Shown: positions 17,283-25,739 of the stretch, piece after piece
Layout of the letters: the number at the start of each line of letters is the position of its first letter
Numbering within the stretch: the stretch's first letter is position 1
Origin: CAWCUK01 sp963798775
Lineage (GTDB): Bacteria > Bacteroidota > Ignavibacteria > Ignavibacteriales > Ignavibacteriaceae
Direction of reading: 5' to 3'
Assembly: GCA_963798775.1 (NCBI GenBank)
Contig: CAWCUK010000001.1
Span: forward strand, 1,550,001-1,614,000
Length of the DNA stretch: 64,000 nt
Position numbers and translations under genes: made by a program
The notes under the pieces: model-generated
What the model was told of the DNA's origin: nothing
Seen by the model: the letters and a program-made list of their open reading frames with translations, nothing else
Databases searched by the model: none

Positions 17283-18404
17283 AAAGTATGTAGCAGCTAC
17301 TCTTAAAGAAGCTACCGCAAAGATGAAGGCGGAGTTTGGGGATGCTGCTCTGGTTTTAGGAACAAGAATAGTTGAAGGCGGTAATGAAAGAAGCGGCAGA
17401 AGGTTCGAGCTTACAGTAGGAATAGATTATGATCTGGAAAGTGAAAATGTTCCCGCCGCGAAACTGCTTCCCCAAAAAGAAATCAGAAAACCTAAAAACT
17501 TTGCTGACGAGTTGAGAAATCTTTCGGAAAAAATTTATTATACTTCTTCTCCTCCGGCTAATAACAGCGGTAAAGGGATTAAAAGAAATGATAAAAGTTT
17601 ACCGGTTGAAAAAGACACTAATGTAAAAGCAGTAAAAAGAATAATTGAAACATTGAACCATCGGGAAGTTCAAAAACCTATTATTTCCGTAATAGTGGAT
17701 CAGTTAAAAAAATATAAAGGTTTGCTGAACCCAAATAATATAGACAATTATGTTCTATCCGCAATGTCCTCTATGATTCCGACGGCGAGATTTAATTTGG
17801 AAAAAAGTAAAAAATCTAAAGTAGTTGGTCTTGTTGGTCCTACCGGAGTGGGAAAAACAACTTGCATTGCAAAACTTGCTATCATTTCAAAAATACTGCA
17901 TAACCTCGATGTCGGTTTAATTTCAATAGATACTTACAGGCTTGGCGCGTTAGATCAGTTACGAATTTTTGCGGAGGTAAGCAACATTGATATGCTTATA
18001 GCTTATGACCCTGCTGAGATGCCCGGTTTAATAGATTCATTTAAAAGAAAGACGTTGTTTTTATTGATACCGCGGGAAGGAGTCAAAAAAATATTGAGAA
18101 CCTTGTAAAAACGAAAGAGTTTTTAACCGCTGCAGGCGTTGATGAAACTTATCTCGTTTTAAGTTCAACCGCGACAACAAGAAATTTAATTGACGCTGCC
18201 GAACGATTCAAAATTTTTAATTATAACTCAATGGTATTTTCAAAAATTGATGAAGGTGTTGCTTTCGGCAATATTTTGAATGTAGTATCTAATATAAAAT
18301 CACCGGTAATATTTTTAACCAACGGGCAGGTAATTCCGGATGATATTATTTCAGCCGATTCAGAATACATGGCGAATCTTATCTACAACGGGAAATTAAA
18401 TTAA
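17272..18404 (+). CDS. flhF: FlhF, SRP-type GTPase placing the flagellum (frameshifted)
   Basis: FlhF is the signal-recognition-particle-like GTPase that sets the pole and number of flagella. ATG at 17272 is preferred over an in-frame TTG six bases upstream because it gives the typical MQIKKYVAATLKEA start. The GTPase P-loop GPTGVGKTT is at residues 189-197. The frame breaks near 18050 and closes at 18108; the remaining G-domain (FIDTAGRS, FSKIDEGVAFGN) continues in another frame to 18404. One extra A in the A-run at about 18043-18050 restores a 377-residue protein. It overlaps flhA upstream and flhG downstream. Confidence 0.92.
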
Positions 18405-19243
18405 TGATCGGCCAGCTTAAAAGATTAATTGAACTTAATAATCTTGCTTCTGCAGAGCCGGAAAAATCAACAGAAAAAATTATCGCCTTTTCTTCTGGTA
18501 AGGGCGGTACGGGTAAAACCGTACTATCGCTGAATATTGCTTACGCTTTATCGTTATTAAATAAAAAAGTATTGCTTATTGATCTCGACTTAAACTTTTC
18601 AAATGTAAATATTATTTTAAATACAGTAGCTTCTAAAACTCTTTACGGATTTTTCAGCGGTAAAAATCTTCTCCCGGAATTAATAACCAAGCATACCGAA
18701 AATCTTCATTTTATTTTCGGTGATTCGGGAAAAAATAATTATCCTTCTCTAAGCCCCGAAAGTATTGATTACTTTTTTTCTCAGCTAAATAAAGTTTCTT
18801 CCTATTATGATTTTGTAATTTTAGATACCGGGCCCGGTGAAGGAGCTGTTCCCTTCCTAATTAATTCTGATTTTAATATCATTGTCAGTTCCCCCGAACC
18901 AACCGCAGTGATGGACAGTTATGTTATTTTGAAACTTTTAAAAGGAAAAAAAACAGGGCAGAAAAAATTTATTATAATAAATAAATGTGAGGGAAAAGAA
19001 GAGGCCGAGACAGCGTTTAATAATCTTCAATCGGCATCTAATCATTTCTTAAAGGAAGATTTAACTTTACTCGGTTACATTGAATTTTCGGCGGAAGTAC
19101 ATAAATCTATCGTTACACAGGAACTTTTGGCAGAGAAAAATCCCTTATGCAAAGCCGGAGAACAATTTTTTTATTTGGCCGAAAAACTATCAAAAACATC
19201 TCAACTGGCTAATATTAAACAGTTGCATTCATTCGTACTTTAG
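18404..19243 (+). CDS. flhG: FlhG, MinD-like ATPase controlling flagellar number
   Basis: FlhG (YlxH/FleN) is the ParA/MinD-type ATPase that limits flagellar number and acts on FlhF. The deviant Walker A motif KGGTGKT is at residues 33-39, followed by the LLIDLDLNFSNVNIIL segment and a Walker B strand FVILDTGPG. Length is 279 residues. The start overlaps the flhF stop (TAATG), which fits the usual paired expression. Confidence 0.93.
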   Translation: MIGQLKRLIELNNLASAEPEKSTEKIIAFSSGKGGTGKTVLSLNIAYALSLLNKKVLLIDLDLNFSNVNIILNTVASKTLYGFFSGKNLLPELITKHTENLHFIFGDSGKNNYPSLSPESIDYFFSQLNKVSSYYDFVILDTGPGEGAVPFLINSDFNIIVSSPEPTAVMDSYVILKLLKGKKTGQKKFIIINKCEGKEEAETAFNNLQSASNHFLKEDLTLLGYIEFSAEVHKSIVTQELLAEKNPLCKAGEQFFYLAEKLSKTSQLANIKQLHSFVL

Positions 19244-19345
19244 CAATATATTTCATAAACTAACATTCCCAGAAAAAATAACATTTCCTCAAGCTTCCTT
19301 CCTTGGTATAATTATTGTCTTTTATAAACAAAAAAGATTAAGATT

Positions 19346-19555
19346 ATGAATAAAATAATATTACAATTCGGGCTCCTGGTATTTTGCATTTCAGTAATAT
19401 TTTTTAGTCAAAGAGGTTTAGCACTGCAAGATATCCTATTAAAGTCGTTTATGGTTTTTATTCTTTTAACAACTTTACTCAGCGTGCTAGCAATAATATT
19501 TATGAAATCAATAAATAAAGTTGCGGTTCAAAAGCATAAAGAAACTCAAAACTAA
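19346..19555 (+). CDS. Small two-helix membrane protein, unknown
   Basis: I do not recognise this 69-residue product. It has two hydrophobic helices, at about residues 5-23 and 30-52, and a short basic tail. It lies between flhG and the sigma-28 gene in the same direction, 16 bases before the latter, and follows a 102-base AT-rich gap that contains a TATAAT hexamer at 19307-19312 but no convincing -35 box. Its position suggests co-expression with flagellar genes; function cannot be assigned. Confidence 0.6.
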   Translation: MNKIILQFGLLVFCISVIFFSQRGLALQDILLKSFMVFILLTTLLSVLAIIFMKSINKVAVQKHKETQN

Positions 19556-19570
19556 GTAGGAAAATGTTGA

Positions 19571-20200
19571 ATGAATAATGCCGGTTTATGGGATGAATTT
19601 AAAACATCTCCAACACCCAATTTGAAAAAACAGATTATGATGAATTATCAGAACCTTGTTCATTATGTAATTCATCATTCCAGATTTATTAATATGGATA
19701 TTCTGGACAGCCGCGATTATTTTCAATTCGGTGTGGAAGGCTTAAGCGAAGCAATAGATAGATTTGATCCGCAGTACGGGACAAAATTTGAAACTTATGC
19801 TATTCAAAGAATTCGCGGAAAAATTATTGATGAATTAAGAAAAATACAAATAAAACCCCGTACAGCTACAAATTCACAGGGCGAAGAAATTAAGTATACA
19901 AACGTTTCGCTTAATAATTCTATAGATGACGAAGACGGGTATCTTCTTTATGAAAAAATACCCAATACTGAAATTGCCCCCTCCGAAGTATTGGAGAAAA
20001 ACGAAGCGAAAGAATGGTTAGCAAAAGCGATTAAAAATTTAGATGAAAGGCATCGAATAATTTTAAGTTTATACTATTACGAAAACTTAAACTATAAAGA
20101 AATAGCCAAAATATTAAATATAACCGTTTCCAGAGTATCGCAAATTCATTCAAGAATAATTGAACTGTTAAAAACAAAACTAGTTGCTATAAATGACTGA
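19571..20200 (+). CDS. fliA: FliA-type sigma-28 factor, apparently without region 3
   Basis: This is the flagellar sigma factor that would direct late flagellar promoters. Region 2 is clear at residues 20-90 (QNLVHYVIHHSRF, FGVEGLSEAIDRFDP, FETYAIQRIRGKIIDELRK), and region 4 at 145-205 (LDERHRIILSLYYYENLNYKEIA, VSRVSQIHSRI). Between them, the roughly 55-residue region 3 normally beginning with an RSVRR-type motif is replaced by a short linker (about 92-115). The total of 209 residues is some 30 shorter than the E. coli protein. Its stop overlaps the next gene by eight bases. Confidence 0.88.
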   Translation: MNNAGLWDEFKTSPTPNLKKQIMMNYQNLVHYVIHHSRFINMDILDSRDYFQFGVEGLSEAIDRFDPQYGTKFETYAIQRIRGKIIDELRKIQIKPRTATNSQGEEIKYTNVSLNNSIDDEDGYLLYEKIPNTEIAPSEVLEKNEAKEWLAKAIKNLDERHRIILSLYYYENLNYKEIAKILNITVSRVSQIHSRIIELLKTKLVAIND

Positions 20201-21071
20201 ACCTTTAATTGATATCGAAGAAAAAAAGAAATACAAAAAGGAATTTCTTCTTAATATTAGAAATCTTCCTTCAATTCCGAGTGTTATGCTTGAAGTCTCC
20301 AGTTTATTAAACAATCCCAGAACAAGTGCAACAGAATTAGGAAAAATAATCAGCCGTGATCAAGGTTTGGTCGCGAAAGTTTTAACAGTTGCAAATTCCC
20401 CTTTATATGGTTTGCCGCGTCGCGTTTCCACAATTGAATTCGCCATTGTAATACTTGGTTTTGATCATATAAAAAATATTGTAATTGCGCTTTCCATGAT
20501 TGAGGCATTTCAAAATAAGCCTGAGAAAAATTGGGATAGAAAAGGTTTCTGGATGCATTCTTTAATTACAGCTTCTGCCGCAAAAAGAATTGCCGATGAT
20601 TTTCACTTTAATAAATCAGGAGAAGCCTTTACCGCGGGGCTTCTGCACGATTTGGGAATCTCAATTATTCATAGATATTTTAATGAAGATTTTAATAAAA
20701 TTTGTGAATTGGTTGAGTTTCAGCAGATGAGATATTTAAATGCAGAAAGAAATATTATGGGATTATCTCATTCAGAAGTAGGTCAGCTTTTAACTGAACG
20801 CTGGAATCTTCCACAGTCTCTTGGTGAAGCCATTTTATTTCATCATACACCATCCGAAGCAGAAAATAAAGTTCTCAGCTCAATAATTCATCTCGCGGAT
20901 TACATGACTCAAAGACTTATGATGGGCGAATTTAAATGGGATGATAATATGGAATTTGATGATTCCGTTATTACTACTTTAAAACTTGGTGATGAAATTA
21001 AGCTGAACCAGTATATCGAAAGTTTTAAAAATTTATTTGAAGAGAATCTTACTGCATTCGAAAATATTTAA
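20193..21071 (+). CDS. HDOD-domain signalling protein
   Basis: The 292-residue protein is a single HDOD domain (a metal-site-degenerate relative of HD phosphohydrolases) covering about residues 18-225, with LPSIPSVMLEVSSLLNNPRTS, the ILGFDHIKNIVIALSM segment and the remnant HDLG motif. HDOD proteins are frequent regulators in motility and second-messenger pathways, usually without known enzymatic activity. It overlaps the sigma-28 gene and precedes a kinase-like gene, so it may act in control of flagellar expression or assembly; that role is inference. Confidence 0.85.
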   Translation: MTEPLIDIEEKKKYKKEFLLNIRNLPSIPSVMLEVSSLLNNPRTSATELGKIISRDQGLVAKVLTVANSPLYGLPRRVSTIEFAIVILGFDHIKNIVIALSMIEAFQNKPEKNWDRKGFWMHSLITASAAKRIADDFHFNKSGEAFTAGLLHDLGISIIHRYFNEDFNKICELVEFQQMRYLNAERNIMGLSHSEVGQLLTERWNLPQSLGEAILFHHTPSEAENKVLSSIIHLADYMTQRLMMGEFKWDDNMEFDDSVITTLKLGDEIKLNQYIESFKNLFEENLTAFENI

Positions 21072-21083
21072 ATCGGAAAAATT

Positions 21084-22397
21084 TTGAGAGTAATAAAAGA
21101 TAATACACTTCGTTACCAATCGTTTTTAGAAACACTGGAGCAGGAAAGGGCTTTTCATCAAGGCGACGATTTACATTTTATGAATGCCGGTGAGATTAAA
21201 AACAACAGAAATAATCTAATTGAAAAATATTCACACTTTTTTCAAATAATAATATTATTTGAGAAAGAACTAAAAAGCGCTTCCGATATTCCTGATGTAG
21301 TTGAAACATTTAATAATATATTAAAGAGAATAATTACCTTAAAAGATGCCGTAATATTTTTCTACAATGAAAAGCAAACCGCTCTTGTTCCGGTGGGAAA
21401 ACCGGCTGACCAGCGATTAAACGAATTTTTAAATAGCGCGCATAATAAAGGCGCTCTTAATCCTTTATTCGATTCAAAACTTCCGGTAATTATTCCGGAC
21501 GCGGTTAAAAGCAGCGATCCTTCTATAATGCTTAATCATCTTTTAATTCCGGTGCTTGACGGCAGTAAGAAAAAAGGAATTCTGTCCATAATTACTCCCA
21601 ACGCGGGTATTACTCCAGAGTCCGCGGAAAATCAGGCTATACAAACTTTATTAGGAATTGCGCTTTCAAAATTAGAAGTAATTGAGCATAAAAAAGAAGT
21701 AAGCAGAACCTACCACGAACTCCAAGTTTATCAATCAAAACTTTCTAACGATTATAGATTATCCGCGATAGGTGAGCTTACTACAGGTGTTGTTGAGGAT
21801 ATTATTTCGCCTCTTCAGGTAATTATGAGCTATACTGATTTTCTGGCAAACGAATATGAAATGATTGACCACAGAATAATAAAAACAATAAAAGACCAGG
21901 TTAAAAAAGTAGACGCGGTGGTTAACAGATTAGTAAAGTTTGCAAGTTTGAATAATGAGAAATTTAAAATTCAACCTTGCAATTTAAACGAAATAATAAA
22001 CGAATATTACCAGGTAAGTATATCATCATTAAAGTATAATAATTATGAGTTCATTTTAGAACTTGAAAATCATATACCGCCGATACTGAGCAATCCAAAT
22101 TTCATCAATCAATTATTAACAAATATTTTCAGTCTAATAATGGCAAATCCCAAAAACGGCGGGGGAATTTTAATTCAAACAAAATCCGGCAAAGAAGGAA
22201 TATCGGTAAGAATAGTAACAACAGATTTTATTGAAGTATTTAAGTCAAAAGTTCCTAAAGACGCTAAAGATTTGGGCTTGAGAATAATTGATAATATTGT
22301 ATCTAAACACGAAGGAAAAATAAAGCTTGAAGCTGAAGTCTCGGCCGGTTCAGCCATAACTTTAACCTTTCCTATAAGGAGAAACTTTAAAAAATGA
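21084..22397 (+). CDS. GAF protein with degenerate histidine-kinase core
   Basis: The 437-residue protein has a GAF-like domain at about residues 60-200, a short coiled coil, then a module laid out like a histidine-kinase core. In the phospho-acceptor box, AIGELTTGVVEDIISPLQ, the histidine expected in a GVAHEINNPL-type motif is replaced by glutamate at about residue 238. The ATP-binding part keeps the fold signature (NQLLTNIF, later a GSAITLTFPI tail), but the DxGxG box reads TTDFIEV. It is therefore likely a signalling pseudokinase. TTG at 21084 is the chosen start; an ATG at 21180 is the alternative. It overlaps the next gene by four bases. Confidence 0.75.
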   Translation: MRVIKDNTLRYQSFLETLEQERAFHQGDDLHFMNAGEIKNNRNNLIEKYSHFFQIIILFEKELKSASDIPDVVETFNNILKRIITLKDAVIFFYNEKQTALVPVGKPADQRLNEFLNSAHNKGALNPLFDSKLPVIIPDAVKSSDPSIMLNHLLIPVLDGSKKKGILSIITPNAGITPESAENQAIQTLLGIALSKLEVIEHKKEVSRTYHELQVYQSKLSNDYRLSAIGELTTGVVEDIISPLQVIMSYTDFLANEYEMIDHRIIKTIKDQVKKVDAVVNRLVKFASLNNEKFKIQPCNLNEIINEYYQVSISSLKYNNYEFILELENHIPPILSNPNFINQLLTNIFSLIMANPKNGGGILIQTKSGKEGISVRIVTTDFIEVFKSKVPKDAKDLGLRIIDNIVSKHEGKIKLEAEVSAGSAITLTFPIRRNFKK

Positions 22398-22975
22398 AAT
22401 ATGTTTTAATCATTTCTCTAATATTTTCAGTAATTACATTTGCCGAAACAAATAGCACTACTAATCAGAACAACGTAAACGTAAGCCGAATTGTTCAGCA
22501 GCAGATAAAAAATGCCAGGCAAAAACAAAATAACGACAGAATAAAAATTCTACCCCAAAAATCGAAAGAAAATATTTTAGAAAGTTCCATAAGTTATTTT
22601 GAAGGAATGAACACAACAATATTAAAACTAATATTTCTTTTATTCTCCTCGGTAGCGGCGGCTTCTGTGGTAGTTGTTAAAAGGAAAAAACAAAATGAAA
22701 AACTATCACCGGAAAAACAGCTGAAGAATAATATTTACCTCATTAGAAAAGAACAGTTGATAAAAGATGAAAATAAAAAATTAAAAAAAGTAAGATTAAA
22801 ACTCCGCAAAGAAACTGATTTTAATGAAACCGAAGAATATAAAATTACAAGCAAAGCAAAAAATTTAAATATTTCGAAAGGTGAACTTTTATTGGCCGCA
22901 AGAATAAAATTACACGAAGAAGCAAGAATGAAAAAGTTAAAAATGCAAAAATCAAAAGTGCAGAGGAGCAGGTAA
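22394..22975 (+). CDS. Membrane protein of the flagellar operon, unknown
   Basis: Not recognised. The 193-residue product begins with a signal-peptide-like segment (about residues 1-17, ending TFAE), a short polar periplasmic region, a membrane helix near residues 75-99, and a very basic, coiled-coil-like cytoplasmic C-terminus. It is coupled on both sides: it overlaps the pseudokinase gene and abuts flgF. The topology is reminiscent of small basal-body accessory proteins, but I see no family motif. Confidence 0.65.
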   Translation: MKYVLIISLIFSVITFAETNSTTNQNNVNVSRIVQQQIKNARQKQNNDRIKILPQKSKENILESSISYFEGMNTTILKLIFLLFSSVAAASVVVVKRKKQNEKLSPEKQLKNNIYLIRKEQLIKDENKKLKKVRLKLRKETDFNETEEYKITSKAKNLNISKGELLLAARIKLHEEARMKKLKMQKSKVQRSR

Positions 22976-23683
22976 ATGATTAAAGGAATATATACCGTAG
23001 CGCGAAGTCTTCATTCCGGAATGAAGAATGTAAATGTTTTGGCAAATAATCTTGCTAATATAAACTCGACCGGATTTAAAAGAGTTATTCCGTTTTCTGA
23101 ATATTTAGACCAAAGCGGAAAGCTGCAGATAAAACAGTTCACTGATTATAAGCAGGGTGAAATTATACAAACAGCAAATCCTCTTGATGTTGCAATTTCC
23201 GGGAAAGGGTTTTTTGTAGTTAAAACTGAAAACGGACAGCAATTATCCCGCGACGGCAGACTTAAAATATCTGAAGAAGGATTTCTTGTGAATCAAAACG
23301 GCGATAAAATTTTAGGGAAAAACGGTGAAATTAATATTAGCGATTTTTCCTTTAACGATAACCAATCACTTACCATTTCGAAAAACGGAGAAATTAAAGT
23401 CGGTAATAATACGGTTGGTGAATTACTAATTGCAAAAGTGGATGATCCGCAGGCGTTAACCAGAAACGGCGGATTAGATTTTGATCCGGAAAATCAAGGT
23501 TTTTCTGCAGCCGAACCGGAGGACTATGAAATTGCTCAGGGTTATCTGGAAGAATCAAATGTTAATCCTATTTTAGAAATGGAAACCATGATTCAAACAA
23601 ATTCAAATTATGAATCCGCTCATAAAGTGATGAACTTTTTAGATCAATCATTACAAGAAGCGAATGAAATAGGAAAAGTATAA
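22976..23683 (+). CDS. flgF: FlgF, proximal rod protein
   Basis: FlgF forms part of the flagellar rod. The N-terminal NVLANNLANINSTGFKR motif is the rod-protein signature, with LDVAISGKGFFVVKTENGQ in the core and the C-terminal GYLEESNVNPILEMETMI helix. Length of 235 residues fits FlgF rather than the longer FlgG next to it. The two rod genes are separated by 12 bases with a ribosome binding site (AGGAG). Confidence 0.93.
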   Translation: MIKGIYTVARSLHSGMKNVNVLANNLANINSTGFKRVIPFSEYLDQSGKLQIKQFTDYKQGEIIQTANPLDVAISGKGFFVVKTENGQQLSRDGRLKISEEGFLVNQNGDKILGKNGEINISDFSFNDNQSLTISKNGEIKVGNNTVGELLIAKVDDPQALTRNGGLDFDPENQGFSAAEPEDYEIAQGYLEESNVNPILEMETMIQTNSNYESAHKVMNFLDQSLQEANEIGKV

Positions 23684-23695
23684 AGGAGATTTTAA

Positions 23696-24496
23696 ATGCC
23701 AAATAGAGCACTAAGAACAGCGGCTTCCGGTATGTTTGCCCAGCAGTTAAATATTGAAGTTATTTCAAATAATATTGCCAACATAAATACAACCGGCTTC
23801 AAAAAAAATAAAGCCGAATTCCAAGATTTGATGTACCAAAAAATAGAAGTAAATCCTAATTCATCGGCTTTGCCGGGAGCTGAAAATCAATCAGCCGGCA
23901 CAATACAAGTCGGTAATGGTGTTCAACCGTCATCTACGCAAAAAATATTCGCTCAAGGTGATGTTACTCCTACCAACAATCAATTTGATTTGGCTATACA
24001 AGGCGAAGGATTTTTTCAAGTAAGAAAAGGCGATGGTTCATATGCGTATACGCGCGATGGTTCTTTTAAAGTAAATGCCGACGGCAAACTTATAACATCA
24101 AACGGTTTAGAATTAGACCCGGAAATAAGATTAAGCGAAGATACTTTAGGAATATCGATATCACGAGACGGAACTGTAGAAGTACAAGAAGCCGGCGGAA
24201 GAAATGAAGTTTTGGGAAATATTCAGCTTGTAAAATTTATGAATCCGGCCGGAATGGAAGCGCTTGGTGATAATTTATATGCGGAAACACCTTCCTCCGG
24301 CGCTCCAATTTTAGGTACTCCGGGAGCGAATGGTTTCGGTGAACTTCATCAAGGATATTTAGAAGCGTCTAATGTTGATATTGTGGAGGAAATGATCGCG
24401 ATGATTTCTGCGCAAAGAGCTTATGAGATAAATTCGAAAACGGTTAAAACTGTAGAAGATATGATGTCTATGGCAAATAATCTTAAAAGAGGATAA
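23696..24496 (+). CDS. flgG: FlgG, distal rod protein
   Basis: FlgG builds the distal rod. It has RALRTAASGMFAQQLNIEVI and the NNIANINTTGFKKNKAEFQDL region, including the FQDLMYQ segment typical of FlgG, then LAIQGEGFFQV and the C-terminal GYLEASNVDIVEEMIAMI helix. The 266-residue length is canonical. It lies three bases before flgA. Confidence 0.96.
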   Translation: MPNRALRTAASGMFAQQLNIEVISNNIANINTTGFKKNKAEFQDLMYQKIEVNPNSSALPGAENQSAGTIQVGNGVQPSSTQKIFAQGDVTPTNNQFDLAIQGEGFFQVRKGDGSYAYTRDGSFKVNADGKLITSNGLELDPEIRLSEDTLGISISRDGTVEVQEAGGRNEVLGNIQLVKFMNPAGMEALGDNLYAETPSSGAPILGTPGANGFGELHQGYLEASNVDIVEEMIAMISAQRAYEINSKTVKTVEDMMSMANNLKRG

Positions 24497-24499
24497 TTA

Positions 24500-25151
24500 A
24501 TGCTTTCGTTTTTAATTGTTGTCTTTTCATTTTTGGCATTATTCGGCGGCGGTATAAAAACCGAAATGGATTCTTATTTAAAAGCCAAATTATCCGGTTA
24601 TCAAAGTTATAAATATGAAATAATGAATCAGCCGAAAGGGTATGCTAAAATTGAAATTGCTGAAGATAAAGAGATGAATATAAACGGCAGCATTGCATAC
24701 GTGCCGGTAAGACTAACCAGAAACAACAATAGTATTATTAATTCTTATATCTCGGTAAGATTAAAGTTATACAAAAATGTTATAGTTGCCTCTAGAGATA
24801 TTGAACCGAAAGAAAAGCTTTCATCCAAATATTTTGAAATAAAACCGGAAGAAATTTCTGAAATAAGAGGTAAAGTTTTTACTTCTTTTAAAAGAAATAG
24901 AAAAATTAAGAAGTACATCTTATATAAAATCCGGTGCTGTATTAATTAAAGAAAACACGGAAGATATTCCGGTTATAAATGCAGGAGATAAAATTATAGC
25001 GAACGCTTATTCCGGAAGTGTGCAAGTACAAATAGACGCGATCAGCCGCCAGGACGGCAATGTAGATGAAGTTATCCATATTATTACCGTCGATAAAAAA
25101 CAATTTAAAGCAAAAGTAGTCGATTCGAATAATGTAATTATAATTGAGTAG
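24500..25151 (+). CDS. flgA: FlgA, P-ring assembly chaperone (frameshifted)
   Basis: FlgA is the periplasmic chaperone for P-ring formation. A hydrophobic N-terminal signal peptide spans about residues 1-16. The SAF-like domain begins VIVASRDIEPKEKLSS. The frame closes at 24949, but the protein clearly continues in another frame (SGAVLIKENTEDIPVINAGD, then VQVQIDAISRQDGNVDEVI) to 25151. Removing one A from the four-A run at 24890-24893 gives a 216-residue protein of normal size. Location before flgH and flgI is canonical. The shift looks like a homopolymer error rather than decay, as no second lesion is visible. Confidence 0.85.
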
Positions 25152-25154
25152 AGC

Positions 25155-25730
25155 ATGAGAAAGTTAAAATTAATTGCCGCTGTGTTTTTCATTCCGGTTT
25201 TGCTGAACGCGCAAAACATGCGGAATAATGCAGCCGGTTCTCTTTTTTCTGATCAAAAAGCAAATAGAATCGGTGACGCGATTACAATTTTGGTTGTTGA
25301 ATCTTCCCAAGCTTCCAATAATGCACAGACAGCAGCCGGAAGAACAAGTGATTTAGGTTTAAACGGAAGCGGAAAAGTTAATAGCAAAGCAATTCCTGAC
25401 GCGGATATTTCTCTGGGCACAACAAATGATTTTAAAGGTTCCGGTTCAACAAAAACCACCGGAATGATTCAGACGAAAATAAGCGCGACCATAGATTCTG
25501 TTTTGGCAAACGGAAATCTGCTGATAAGAGGAAGCAGAAAAATAGTAATCAATAGTGAAGAACAGACTGTTTTTATTAAAGGAATTGTCAGAACTACCGA
25601 TATAAGGGCAGATAACACGGTTTTATCCTATAATATTTCTGAAGCTGAAATAGTTTTTGACGGAAGCGGAATGATTGACAGAATGCAGCAGCCGGGATGG
25701 ATTTCACGATTTTTCCATTGGCTGTTTTAG
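25155..25730 (+). CDS. flgH: FlgH, outer-membrane L-ring protein
   Basis: FlgH forms the L-ring bushing in the outer membrane. Core motifs are AGSLFSDQKANRIGDAITILVVESSQASN near the N-terminus and NGNLLIRGSRKIVINSEEQTVF-like strands in the second half; the end is WISRFFHWLF. The signal peptide (about residues 1-19, ending LLNAQ) has no lipobox cysteine, unlike enteric FlgH lipoproteins. Its presence shows that the cell has an outer membrane. Length is 191 residues. Confidence 0.93.
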   Translation: MRKLKLIAAVFFIPVLLNAQNMRNNAAGSLFSDQKANRIGDAITILVVESSQASNNAQTAAGRTSDLGLNGSGKVNSKAIPDADISLGTTNDFKGSGSTKTTGMIQTKISATIDSVLANGNLLIRGSRKIVINSEEQTVFIKGIVRTTDIRADNTVLSYNISEAEIVFDGSGMIDRMQQPGWISRFFHWLF

Positions 25731-25739
25731 GAGCTTTTT

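Noticed and set aside
19080..19349. Forward frame overlapping the end of flhG
   Set aside because: It only extends through flhG in another frame into an AT-rich gap; no family features.
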